From NCBI GenBank assembly GCA_015472025.1, contig BNHL01000001.1, positions 2,205,501 through 2,269,500 on the forward strand: DNA of 64,000 nt, written 5' to 3'. This document shows, in pieces, positions 37,086 to 46,421 of this stretch; position 1 is the stretch's first letter, and each line of letters begins with the position of its first letter. Both the position numbers and the translations under genes were made by a program. Origin of the DNA: Cytophagales bacterium WSM2-2. GTDB taxonomy: Bacteria > Bacteroidota > Bacteroidia > Cytophagales > Cyclobacteriaceae. A model generated the notes under the pieces. That model did not search any database, was not told where the DNA came from, and worked only from the letters and a program-made list of their open reading frames with translations.

Positions 37086-40000
37086 ATGAAGAAGTTTTTA
37101 CTCATGTGCTTTTCATTCGGCTTGACGCTCAGTGTCTGGGCGCAAGACCGCGTGGTAACAGGCCGAGTGACATCTAAAGACGATGGAGCTCCATTACCTG
37201 GTGTAAACGTTGTGATTAAAGGAACGACCGTAGGAACAGTAACTGATGCAGATGGTAAATACACCCTTTCAGTACCAAAGGATGGGAAAAGCCTTTTGTT
37301 TTCGTTCATTAGTCTTAGAACCGAAGAAATTGAGATTGAAGATCGTACGGTTATAGACATTCAACTTAATCTTGATGTAACTCAACTTTCCGAAGTTGTG
37401 GTTACGGGGTTGGGTCTTTCAAAAGAGAGGAAAAGTCTTGGTTATTCCGTTGCTTCCGTTTCATCAGAACTTATCAACCAACGAGCCGAAGGAGATGTAA
37501 TGCGTGTTTTATCCGGTAAAGCAGCGGGAGTAGATATTACTCAAACCAGTGGGTTAGCGGGTAGTGGAACGAACATTAATATCCGGGGTTTTTCATCCGT
37601 GACTGGCTCTACACAGCCGTTGTTCGTTATTGATGGTGTTGCATTTGATGGAGGCACCAACAGCCAGGCTAGTTTTGTTTACGGAAGCCAGACCGGGAGT
37701 CGCTTTTTTGATATTGACCCTAATTCAGTTGAATCCGTAAGCATTTTGAAAGGGTTGAGTGCTACCGTCTTGTATGGTGAAGCTGGCAGAAATGGTGTAA
37801 TCCTGATCACAACAAAAAATGGAGCTTCGGCTCAGAAAAAAGGAAAAGTCCCCGTCTCTGTAAATGTGAACAGCTCCTTTAATGCTATTCAGGTGGCTCA
37901 ATTTCCAGAATATCAGGATCATTGGGGCGGTGGTTTTGAACAAATTGGCGGTACAGCATATTTTAGCAATTGGGGAAGCCCGTTGGACGGCCATTTGATA
38001 CCACATCCATATGATAAACCTGCATTTAATATAGCATTCCCTGAATATGCCGGTGCGCAATATGCATATAAGGCATATAATAGCGTGCCCAGATTCTTTA
38101 AAACAGGCCTTACTCAAACGAACTCTATTAATATTTCCGGAGGGACAGAAAAAGCAAAAGTAAATGCGAACGTTGGATATCAGAATACGGACGGTTTTTC
38201 TCCGGGCAACTCTACCAACAGGATTAACTTCGGCCTTGGCGGTTCAATTGACATTTCTGAAAAAATTAACTTCAATGGTACATTTAATTTTGTCAGGTCA
38301 AATATAGTACAGCCTCCAACTGGTGTCAGTACTGGAAGCAGTGCAACAAACGGTGTTTCGCTTTTTGGAGACCTTTGGTACACCCCACGATCAATCGATC
38401 TTATGGGACTTCCATGGGAGAACCCTTTGGATCACTCGGCTGCTTACTACCGTCCGGCTAACGATATTCCAAATCCTCGCTGGCTTGCCGCTAATTCTAG
38501 CAATGGACAAAAAACAAACCGGGTTTACGGACAAATGGCACTTAAGTATAGCCCGCTCAAAAACCTAAGCTTCACCTATCGCGCCGGATATGATGTTTAT
38601 TCTGAGGAAGGCTCTTTCTACATCAATAAGGGTAGTGGAACAAACTTCACACAAGGTGGATACAGAAGTACAGTTGGCCTGAATGCAATTTTCGATCAAT
38701 ATGCATTGGTGGCTTACAATGCAAAACTTGGGGATAATATCGGACTTAATGTCGATGCCGGTCTTAACTATCGAGACATTGAGTATAAACAAACAGGTAT
38801 GTTTAGCCAACAGCAGTTGGTGTATGGGCTCATCGACCATTCAAATTTTGTGGCTCACCAAAACACTGATGAAGCAGGATACGATCTGGACTATCGCAAA
38901 AAGCAGGTGTCGTTGGGTTTGTTTGCACAAACTACTCTCGATTATAAAAATATTGTTTTCTTAAATCTGGGTGGACGTTTCGGCTCAAGCAGCACCGTTG
39001 AAAAAAACAACAGAGGTATATTTTTCCCCAGCGTAAGCACATCGATTGTGCTTTCAGATGCCATTCAGTCAATGGCTGGAAGTAAAGCTGTTAGTTTCTT
39101 AAAAATCAGGGGTGGTTATGCTACAAGTGCACGCTTTCCTGATCCTTATTCTACAAGACAGACACTGGGTAGTGCAACCAATCTGTTTGTTGGCCCAACG
39201 GGATCTATTATTAATGCCAATTATACAGACAATAGACTGGCTAACTCCAATTTGAAACCCGAACTGTTGAACGAGTTTGAAGCAGGAATCGAAGCAAGGT
39301 TTTTTAATAACCTGATAACTTTCGATTTCACGGTGTTCGATAAACGCTCTACTAATCAAATTTTGGATAGGCCCCTGGATTCCTCTACCGGATATGGTAT
39401 ATCTCAGGTCAATGCTGGTTCAATATATAACAAAGGTGTTGAGCTAAATATCGGTGTCAATGTGATCAAGAATAGTAATTGGAATTGGAAGGTAGATGCC
39501 ATCTATAGCTTATATAGAAATAAGGTATATGACATGCCCTCTTATGCTAAGTCGATTGCCCTGTCGGGAATAATTCAAACTCGTGGAAATTATGCAATCG
39601 ATGGTCAGCCCATAAATGTGATTCAGGGCATAGCACGTACTCGCGATACCAATGGCAATCTTAAGGTAGATCAGACTACTGGCATTTGGGACAAGGATTC
39701 TCAAATCTCGATAATAGCAAACCCCAATCCCAATTATAAGCTAACAGGAATTTCAACAGTGTCCTATAAGAATTTTACGTTTAGAATGCAGTGGAATTTT
39801 GTTCAAGGCGGACAGATCTACTCTACTACGGCTAACATCTTATTGACACGTGGTTTGACAAAAGACACTGACATAGATCGGACTTTGCCTATTGTATTAA
39901 AAGGGGTGAGCGATATTGATGGAACTCCCAATAGGGTAATGGTCTCAGCGGCTGACGCGTATTTCAATGGTTTATTAAATGGAACTGACGATACCAAAGT

Positions 40001-40265
40001 ATATGATGCGTCTGTTATTCGGTTAAAGGAGATTTCTTTGAGCTATAACTTTCCTAGTTCAATTTTATCAAAAACAAGAGTTATCAAAGGTGCGGCTATA
40101 GCTATTACAGGCTCTAATTTATGGTATCGCGGACTCGGAATGCCCAAATACACGCATGTCGACCCTGAACAAAATAGTTTGGGTGTTGGCAATGGCAGAG
40201 GATTTGAATATATGACTTCCCCTTCAGCCAAAACATACGGTGTTAATTTGAATCTCACCTTCTGA
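37086..40265 (+). CDS. SusC/RagA-family TonB-dependent outer-membrane receptor 2
   Basis: 1059 residues. The signal peptide (MKKFLLMCFSFGLTLSVWAQ) is identical to that of receptor 3, and is followed by a carboxypeptidase-D-like domain (about 23-105), a plug with VMRVLSGKAAGVDITQTSG and INIRGFSSVTGS, and a barrel ending in TYGVNLNLTF. The plug-to-barrel part is clearly different from receptors 1 and 3, so the substrate probably differs. It is followed at 21 bp by its SusD partner and then a surface lipoprotein. Expression is probably driven from the duplicated leader upstream. Confidence 0.95.
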   Translation: MKKFLLMCFSFGLTLSVWAQDRVVTGRVTSKDDGAPLPGVNVVIKGTTVGTVTDADGKYTLSVPKDGKSLLFSFISLRTEEIEIEDRTVIDIQLNLDVTQLSEVVVTGLGLSKERKSLGYSVASVSSELINQRAEGDVMRVLSGKAAGVDITQTSGLAGSGTNINIRGFSSVTGSTQPLFVIDGVAFDGGTNSQASFVYGSQTGSRFFDIDPNSVESVSILKGLSATVLYGEAGRNGVILITTKNGASAQKKGKVPVSVNVNSSFNAIQVAQFPEYQDHWGGGFEQIGGTAYFSNWGSPLDGHLIPHPYDKPAFNIAFPEYAGAQYAYKAYNSVPRFFKTGLTQTNSINISGGTEKAKVNANVGYQNTDGFSPGNSTNRINFGLGGSIDISEKINFNGTFNFVRSNIVQPPTGVSTGSSATNGVSLFGDLWYTPRSIDLMGLPWENPLDHSAAYYRPANDIPNPRWLAANSSNGQKTNRVYGQMALKYSPLKNLSFTYRAGYDVYSEEGSFYINKGSGTNFTQGGYRSTVGLNAIFDQYALVAYNAKLGDNIGLNVDAGLNYRDIEYKQTGMFSQQQLVYGLIDHSNFVAHQNTDEAGYDLDYRKKQVSLGLFAQTTLDYKNIVFLNLGGRFGSSSTVEKNNRGIFFPSVSTSIVLSDAIQSMAGSKAVSFLKIRGGYATSARFPDPYSTRQTLGSATNLFVGPTGSIINANYTDNRLANSNLKPELLNEFEAGIEARFFNNLITFDFTVFDKRSTNQILDRPLDSSTGYGISQVNAGSIYNKGVELNIGVNVIKNSNWNWKVDAIYSLYRNKVYDMPSYAKSIALSGIIQTRGNYAIDGQPINVIQGIARTRDTNGNLKVDQTTGIWDKDSQISIIANPNPNYKLTGISTVSYKNFTFRMQWNFVQGGQIYSTTANILLTRGLTKDTDIDRTLPIVLKGVSDIDGTPNRVMVSAADAYFNGLLNGTDDTKVYDASVIRLKEISLSYNFPSSILSKTRVIKGAAIAITGSNLWYRGLGMPKYTHVDPEQNSLGVGNGRGFEYMTSPSAKTYGVNLNLTF

Positions 40266-40286
40266 TTATCTTAATCAATTATCAAA

Positions 40287-42083
40287 ATGAAAAAGAAAAT
40301 AATCTATTCAATAGTCAGTTGCTTCTTAGTGATGAGCTCTTGCAGTGACTTGTCTAATAACTTGCAAAATCCAAATTCACCATTGCCGAACCAGGGAAAC
40401 TTAGATTTGGTATTGAACACGGTGCAACTTTCTCTTCCCCAGTTTTACTCAGCACTATCTGACATTGGCGCATCCTTGACACGGCAGGAAGTAATGTTTG
40501 GGCCGCTTTATAAAAATGCACTTCCTGCTACAAGCTATGACGGAGCTTGGGCCAGTGCCTACCAAGGTTTATTAATTAATGCAAAGACTATAATCGATCA
40601 GGGGTCTCCACTCAAACTTTATACACACGTTGGAATCGCTAGGACAATTCAAGCATATACGCTTATGTCGCTTGTGGATTTTTTTGGAGACGTACCATTT
40701 TCAAAAGCATTTGGCGGAAACTCCGAAACGAATCCAGGTTTAGACAATGCTAAAGATGTTTATACTGCTGCCCTGGCTGCTCTTGATTCGGCTATATTAA
40801 ATTTTAATAAATCGACAGGTGTGCAAATAGCATCTGGCAATGACCTTTACTATGGTGGTAATAAAACCAAGTGGCTGGCTTTGGTTAACACACTTAAACT
40901 GAAATACTACATGAACATAGCCAGTGCTCCAGGTGGAGACAAGGCCACTGCGGTTGCGGCAATGCAAACTATTTTAGCGGGAAATGTAATTGATGACCCT
41001 ACCGGAGCAGAAGATTTTCAATTTAGCTACGGTACTACGTACGTCAATCCGAATTCAAGACACCCTAAATTTAATAATAACTATAATTCAACTGGTGCTG
41101 GAGATTTTATAGGTAACTGGTTTATGTACGTTGCAGTGGCTGAGAAGACGGTTATCAAGGGAAGTACGGTTGATGATCCAAGGAGGAGGTTTTATTTCTA
41201 CAGGCAAAGTGGAGATGCCATAGCCAGCGTAAAGGTCACAGCTTTGCCATGTGCTACTCAGTCTGCGCCTAGTTGGTATAAGAACTTTAATTATTGGTAC
41301 CCAAGTACGGGAATGCCGTTTTGTCAATTGGGGAACTTGGGCCTTTCCATTGCTACTGGCTACTGGGGAAGAGATCACGGGGATAACTCAGGGATTCCCC
41401 CGGATGGGCAATTGCGCACAACTTACGGTGTTTACCCCGCTGCTGGCCTGTATGATGATAGTGGTTTTGCAGCCATTTCAGGCAGCAGTGCTATAAATTT
41501 AGCTGGGCAAGGCAAAGGCATTTCACCCATTTGGTTAAGTTCATTTACTGAGTTTTTGAAGGCGGAGGCCGCCCTTACACTTGGGGTTAGTTTAGCAGGA
41601 AGCCAAAGCTCCGGAGTAGATGCCGCCACTGCCCTTGCAGCAGGTGTAAAAAATTCTGTTGAAAAGGTAGTCGGGTTTGCCGCCACTGCTGGCATTGCAA
41701 TACCTACAAGTCGGATAACGACATTAAATGCCACTGATCCAACGGTAGGCTCAAAAGCTACATATTACAAATACGTAAATTCTTTGTTCCTCAGTGCACC
41801 AGCGACTGCGTTGAATACCCCCGGTTGCAAGCTGGACATTACCATGAGGGAGTTTTATATCGCGGCATTTGGAAATGGAATTGAAGCTTATAATATGTAC
41901 AGGAGAACGGGCTACCCCTCAGGTATGCAATACTTGCTTGCACATGATGCTCAAGATGCCGGTGATCCATTTATTAGAAGTGCTTTTTATCCATCAGCTG
42001 CAGTAAATAGAAACTCTAATATTACTCAGAAAACAGGAGTTGACTCTAAAGTGTTTTGGGATCCAGGATTGACTTTACATTAA
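40287..42083 (+). CDS. SusD/RagB-family outer-membrane lipoprotein 2
   Basis: 598 residues, longer than SusD 1 and 3 (489 and 481). Lipobox MSSC with an SD after the Cys. Core features include ARTIQAYTLMSLVDFFGDVP and LKYYMNIASAPGGD. Insertions in the region about 235-400 (YNSTGAGDFIGNWFMY, then a Trp- and Tyr-rich stretch) account for the extra length and might widen the substrate-binding face. The C-terminus has YNMYRRTGYPSGMQ, the SusD-like_2 signature. Partner of the receptor just upstream. Confidence 0.92.
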   Translation: MKKKIIYSIVSCFLVMSSCSDLSNNLQNPNSPLPNQGNLDLVLNTVQLSLPQFYSALSDIGASLTRQEVMFGPLYKNALPATSYDGAWASAYQGLLINAKTIIDQGSPLKLYTHVGIARTIQAYTLMSLVDFFGDVPFSKAFGGNSETNPGLDNAKDVYTAALAALDSAILNFNKSTGVQIASGNDLYYGGNKTKWLALVNTLKLKYYMNIASAPGGDKATAVAAMQTILAGNVIDDPTGAEDFQFSYGTTYVNPNSRHPKFNNNYNSTGAGDFIGNWFMYVAVAEKTVIKGSTVDDPRRRFYFYRQSGDAIASVKVTALPCATQSAPSWYKNFNYWYPSTGMPFCQLGNLGLSIATGYWGRDHGDNSGIPPDGQLRTTYGVYPAAGLYDDSGFAAISGSSAINLAGQGKGISPIWLSSFTEFLKAEAALTLGVSLAGSQSSGVDAATALAAGVKNSVEKVVGFAATAGIAIPTSRITTLNATDPTVGSKATYYKYVNSLFLSAPATALNTPGCKLDITMREFYIAAFGNGIEAYNMYRRTGYPSGMQYLLAHDAQDAGDPFIRSAFYPSAAVNRNSNITQKTGVDSKVFWDPGLTLH

Positions 42084-42102
42084 AAACTAATCAGAAATGT
42101 TT

Positions 42103-42936
42103 ATGAAAAAAAGCATAAAAAAAATAGTAATACTTTGTATCACACTAGCTGTATTGTCATGTCAAAAACCGTATGACATTTTTGATGAGTCGGCTCCAAA
42201 GGGGGTGTACGCATATATTAAAGGTAGCCCCACCAATGTGCTATTTTATTTCAACCAACCAACTTCGAGTTATAAAACTGACATTGTGTTAAGTGGTACA
42301 TCAAAGGCAGAAAAAATGGATACTTATGTAGTGGTTGCAACACAAGAAACGTTTGTTAAGACAACAACCCTTCCCTCCACGACCTTTGAGGTTACATTGC
42401 AAGAGGTGGCAACTGCATTGAATAAGCCTCTTAGTTTTTTTACACCTGGAGCTCAAGTAGTGTTGAAAAACAAAATAACCTCGACTGATGGTCAAGTTTG
42501 GTCTGCAGATAATAGCTCACATATTAGTGGTGGGCTTTTATCTGGTACTGCCTTTCAAAATTTATTAGCTGATATTTCTGTCTTTGTTACCTGCCCGTTC
42601 GTTGCGGATGATGCGGTTGGCACTTACACTGTAGTCAGGGATGACTGGGAGGATGTCTATCCGGGAGATCAATTACATGTTGTGAAGGTTGATGCTTCGA
42701 CAATAGATATTGTACAGTATCCCGTAACAAGCAATCCAGTTCCTCTACGCATAAAAGTGGATCCTGCATCTGGCGCAGCCACAATTGCTAAGCAGTTTAA
42801 TGGAAAGTATACTTACGATCTGTATACTGCCGGCACTGGGTTTGTATTTTCTTGTGTTGGCTACATCACGGTAACGATGGATTTTACCTACAATGGTGGT
42901 GCTTATAACGGGTACACCTTAATTATTAAAAAATAA
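42103..42936 (+). CDS. Surface lipoprotein of the second SusCD unit (SusE-like position)
   Basis: 277 residues from ATG 42103; the frame also has an ATG at 42097, 6 bp earlier. Lipobox VLSC. The mature protein is all-beta: an N-terminal domain with AYIKGSPTNVLFYFNQP and a C-terminal domain with GTYTVVRDDWEDVYPGDQLH. No close family is recognised. Position after SusC and SusD and the surface-lipoprotein signal indicate a carbohydrate- or peptide-binding accessory protein. It is followed by a terminator. Confidence 0.7.
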   Translation: MKKSIKKIVILCITLAVLSCQKPYDIFDESAPKGVYAYIKGSPTNVLFYFNQPTSSYKTDIVLSGTSKAEKMDTYVVVATQETFVKTTTLPSTTFEVTLQEVATALNKPLSFFTPGAQVVLKNKITSTDGQVWSADNSSHISGGLLSGTAFQNLLADISVFVTCPFVADDAVGTYTVVRDDWEDVYPGDQLHVVKVDASTIDIVQYPVTSNPVPLRIKVDPASGAATIAKQFNGKYTYDLYTAGTGFVFSCVGYITVTMDFTYNGGAYNGYTLIIKK

Positions 42937-42956
42937 TAAACAATCTTTAAGTCTTG

Positions 42957-42982
42957 AAAAGGCAGCCACAGGGCTGCCTTTT
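42957..42982 (+). terminator. Rho-independent terminator after the second SusCD unit
   Basis: AAAAGGCAGCC (42957-42967), ACAG loop, GGCTGCCTTTT (42972-42982): an 11-bp perfect stem. Confidence 0.88.
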
Positions 42983-43044
42983 CAATTTTCAGATCTTAAA
43001 GTCAATTAGACTTCTTCAAAGTCGGTTCTTTAAAAGATTTTTTT

Positions 43045-43173
43045 TATTTCTACTTCATCACTCAAATAACTATTTCCAGTGATCTAATAAGAAATACGAA
43101 CCACTCAATAACTGTAGCAATCGATTGACTTCATAGATACTAGTTTCAACGCTTTATAACAAAACTAAAATCT
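43045..43173 (+). repeat. Duplicated leader, copy 2 (upstream of susC3)
   Basis: Counterpart of 36955-37085. The copies agree best near the 3' end (CATAGATACTAGTTTCA and CAAAACTAAAATCT before ATG). Weaker similarity reaches upstream to AATTAGAC near 42999. It probably supplies promoter and 5' UTR to susC3. Confidence 0.75.
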
Positions 43174-46100
43174 ATGAAGAAGTTTTTACTTATGTGCTTT
43201 TCATTCGGCTTGACGCTCAGTGTCTGGGCGCAAGACCGTGTGGTTACAGGCAAGGTAACGTCTAATATAGACGGGAGTCCATTGCCAGGTGTAAACGTTT
43301 TATTAAAAAGTACTACAAGTGGTACTGTCACGACAGCAGAGGGTAGGTATTCATTGTCAATACCTAACGGGGCAACAGTTCTATCTTTCTCGTTCATTGG
43401 TTTCAAAACTGTGGATATTGAAGTTGGTGAAAGAACGATTGTGGATATTGGGTTAGACCAAGATGCCGCTCAGTTAGCCGAGGTGGTGGTGACCGCCTTA
43501 GGTATCGAAAGAAATAAGAACGAGTTGGCGTATGCGTCACAGTCGGTGAGCAGTGATCAGGTAGTGCAGGCGCGGAACAACAATTTTGTTAACTCTCTCT
43601 CCGGAAGAGTGGCAGGATTGGATATCAAGACAAATAATACAATGGGGGGATCAACTAACGTGGTGATCCGGGGTATGAAATCGATTACAGGCAGTAATCA
43701 GGCATTGTTTGTCATTGATGGAGTTCCGGTTTCAAATGATAACCAAAATAATAACGTTAACTCAACACAATCTGCGGGAGGTGGTGGTCCTGACTACGGT
43801 AACGCTGCTGCTGACATTAACCCCGATAATATTGCGTCAGTCAACGTACTAAAAGGAGCTGCAGCCACAGCTTTGTACGGATCCAGAGGTACTAACGGTG
43901 TAATTATGATCACTACAAAGGCAGGGAAAAAGAAGAGTTTTGATGTAGTAATTAACAGTGGTGTTACTTGGGGGACTATCAACAAATCTACTTTTCCAAC
44001 TTATCAAAAGGAATATGGTGCTGGCTATAAAGACTATATTAAAGATGGTACAGCATCTACTTATACGGGTCTTGATGGAACGTTAACGACAACACATTTT
44101 GGTGATGATGCTTCATATGGCCCTAAGTTTGATCCTAACTTGTTAGTATATCAATGGTCGGCATTAGATCCTTTTTCTCCTAACTACCAACATGCAACGC
44201 CATGGGTAGCTGGAAAGAACGATCCTTCTACTTTTTATGAAACGGCAACTAACTCCAATCAAAGCATCCTGATTTCGGGAGGTGGTGACAATGCTACTTA
44301 TAAGTTTGGGTATACCAGATCCGATGAAAAAGGAGTATTACCGAATAGTAGTCTGAAGAAAGATATGTTCAGTTTCAGCGCCACTATGGATCTTACCAGC
44401 AAAATAAAACTGACTTCTTCTGTTAACTATACAGCCGTTAGTGGCCTTGGACGGTACGGCACTGGATATAGTGGTTTGAATCCCAACCAGGGCTTTCGTC
44501 AATGGTGGGAGCAAAATCTAGATATCAAAGAACTACGCGAAGCTTATTTCCGCAACGGAAAGAATGTTACCTGGAATTGGGCAAGTACAGCAGGCCTGGG
44601 CCCCGTTTTTGCAGATAACCCTTACTGGGATCGTTATCAGAACTATAACAATGATTCACGAAACAATATTTTCGGTTACGCTCAGCTGGATTATAAATTA
44701 GCCCAATGGCTAACAGTAGTTGGTCGTGTTGGAGTAAATCAAACATCGGATTTCATTGAACAACGAGTTGCAGTGGGTAGCGCAGCAACATCTAGCTATA
44801 CAAGATTCAATCAAACCTCGAAAGAACGAAATTTTGACCTGATGCTTAACTTCAATAAGGCCATTACCAAAGACATCAATTGGCGCGCGGTACTTGGATC
44901 AAATATCAGACGGAACGAGAACTCTTCAATTCGTGGGGCTACGGTAAGTGGTTTGGTAGTGCCTGGCCTGTACTCATTATCTAACTCCGCAGGAGCAGTG
45001 GTTCCTGCAGAAACCTATACTAGAATTGGAGTCGACGGATTGTATATGAATACGACCTTCGGTTACAAGGATATCGTATTTGTTGAGGGAAGCGTTAGAC
45101 AAGATAAATCAACTACTCTTCCAAATTCAAATAACTCTTATGTCTACGGTTCAGTTGGTGGTACATTTGCCTTTTCAACACTTCTTAGTAATGCATCATG
45201 GTTATCGAACGGAAGATTAAGAAGTAACTACGCAACAGTAGGTAATAGTGCTCCTGCCCTATCCATTTATAATGTGTATGATAAGCCATCACCGTTTGGG
45301 ACATCGACATTATTTTCCCTACCTAACATCAGGAACAATGCGCTGCTAAGGCCCGAGAAAACTGCAAGCTGGGAAATTGGCTTAGAGGCAGCATTCTTGC
45401 ATGATCGTGTTGGATTTGACGCTACCTACTACTCAGCAAGCACGTCAGATCAGATATTACCCGTAACAGTATCAGCTGCTACAGGTTATACTCAAGCGTA
45501 TGTTAACTCAGGAGAAATTCAGAACAAGGGGATTGAACTTTCAGTTTTTGCAACTCCTGTAAAGACGACAGATTTTTCATGGACTGTGAACGTGAATTTT
45601 ACGCGCAACAGGAACAAAGTTATTTACTTATATGGTCAAGGAACAGGAGAGGTTACCAATGTTCAGGTAGCAAGCTTCCAGGGAGGTGTTACAACAAATG
45701 CTGCCAAAGGCCAGCCCTATGGTGTAATCAGAGGCCGTGATTTTGTTTATACTAATGGCCAGAAAACAATAGGGACTGATGGTAATTACATTAGAGGGGC
45801 TAGCTCAGCAGATATTATTGGTAATCCAAACCCTGACTGGTTGGGAGGTGTGAATAATACTTTTAAATACAAGAACTTTACATTTAATTTTCTAATTGAT
45901 ACGCGTCAGGGCGGGAACTTGTTTTCACTTGACTTGTGGTATGGAGAAGGCACAGGCCAATATCTTAAGACCGCAGGCCTAAACGCCAAAGGTAATGAAT
46001 CGCGTTTGCCTGTGGCGCAAGGTGGAGGGGTTTTACTCCCAGGGGTTCAGGCTGATGGATCTCCCAACACCGTGTATGCAGAAAATCTTGATGGTAACGG

Positions 46101-46413
46101 GAAAAGTCCTTTTGGTTACTTTGCCAATAACGGGCTTAGTGCTGTGAACAAAGCATACATTTACAATGCTTCTTACATTAAGCTAAGAGAAGTGAATTTG
46201 ACTTATTCTGTGCCTAAAGAAATCATATCAAAGCTGGGTGGTTTCAAAGGTATAGATCTTTCACTGATAGGCAGAAATTTATTTATCATTAAGGACCTAC
46301 CTTATTCTGACCCTGAAGAAAGTCTGAGTTCAGGAAATGCCAACGCAGGCTATCAAAGTGGTGCGTATCCCTCCATGCGGAGTTATGGTTTCAATGTTAA
46401 ATTAAAATTCTAG
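43174..46413 (+). CDS. SusC/RagA-family TonB-dependent outer-membrane receptor 3
   Basis: 1079 residues. It shares the signal peptide of receptor 2. A carboxypeptidase-D-like domain (VVTGKVTSNIDGSPLPGVNV) is followed by a plug with NNFVNSLSGRVAGLDIK and VIRGMKSITGSNQALFVIDG, and a barrel ending in SYGFNVKLKF. In the first 77 coding bases it differs from susC2 at about three positions, whereas the proteins diverge strongly after the leader. It forms a unit with the SusD 8 bp downstream; no third lipoprotein follows. Substrate unknown. Confidence 0.95.
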   Translation: MKKFLLMCFSFGLTLSVWAQDRVVTGKVTSNIDGSPLPGVNVLLKSTTSGTVTTAEGRYSLSIPNGATVLSFSFIGFKTVDIEVGERTIVDIGLDQDAAQLAEVVVTALGIERNKNELAYASQSVSSDQVVQARNNNFVNSLSGRVAGLDIKTNNTMGGSTNVVIRGMKSITGSNQALFVIDGVPVSNDNQNNNVNSTQSAGGGGPDYGNAAADINPDNIASVNVLKGAAATALYGSRGTNGVIMITTKAGKKKSFDVVINSGVTWGTINKSTFPTYQKEYGAGYKDYIKDGTASTYTGLDGTLTTTHFGDDASYGPKFDPNLLVYQWSALDPFSPNYQHATPWVAGKNDPSTFYETATNSNQSILISGGGDNATYKFGYTRSDEKGVLPNSSLKKDMFSFSATMDLTSKIKLTSSVNYTAVSGLGRYGTGYSGLNPNQGFRQWWEQNLDIKELREAYFRNGKNVTWNWASTAGLGPVFADNPYWDRYQNYNNDSRNNIFGYAQLDYKLAQWLTVVGRVGVNQTSDFIEQRVAVGSAATSSYTRFNQTSKERNFDLMLNFNKAITKDINWRAVLGSNIRRNENSSIRGATVSGLVVPGLYSLSNSAGAVVPAETYTRIGVDGLYMNTTFGYKDIVFVEGSVRQDKSTTLPNSNNSYVYGSVGGTFAFSTLLSNASWLSNGRLRSNYATVGNSAPALSIYNVYDKPSPFGTSTLFSLPNIRNNALLRPEKTASWEIGLEAAFLHDRVGFDATYYSASTSDQILPVTVSAATGYTQAYVNSGEIQNKGIELSVFATPVKTTDFSWTVNVNFTRNRNKVIYLYGQGTGEVTNVQVASFQGGVTTNAAKGQPYGVIRGRDFVYTNGQKTIGTDGNYIRGASSADIIGNPNPDWLGGVNNTFKYKNFTFNFLIDTRQGGNLFSLDLWYGEGTGQYLKTAGLNAKGNESRLPVAQGGGVLLPGVQADGSPNTVYAENLDGNGKSPFGYFANNGLSAVNKAYIYNASYIKLREVNLTYSVPKEIISKLGGFKGIDLSLIGRNLFIIKDLPYSDPEESLSSGNANAGYQSGAYPSMRSYGFNVKLKF

Positions 46414-46421
46414 AAAAGGTT

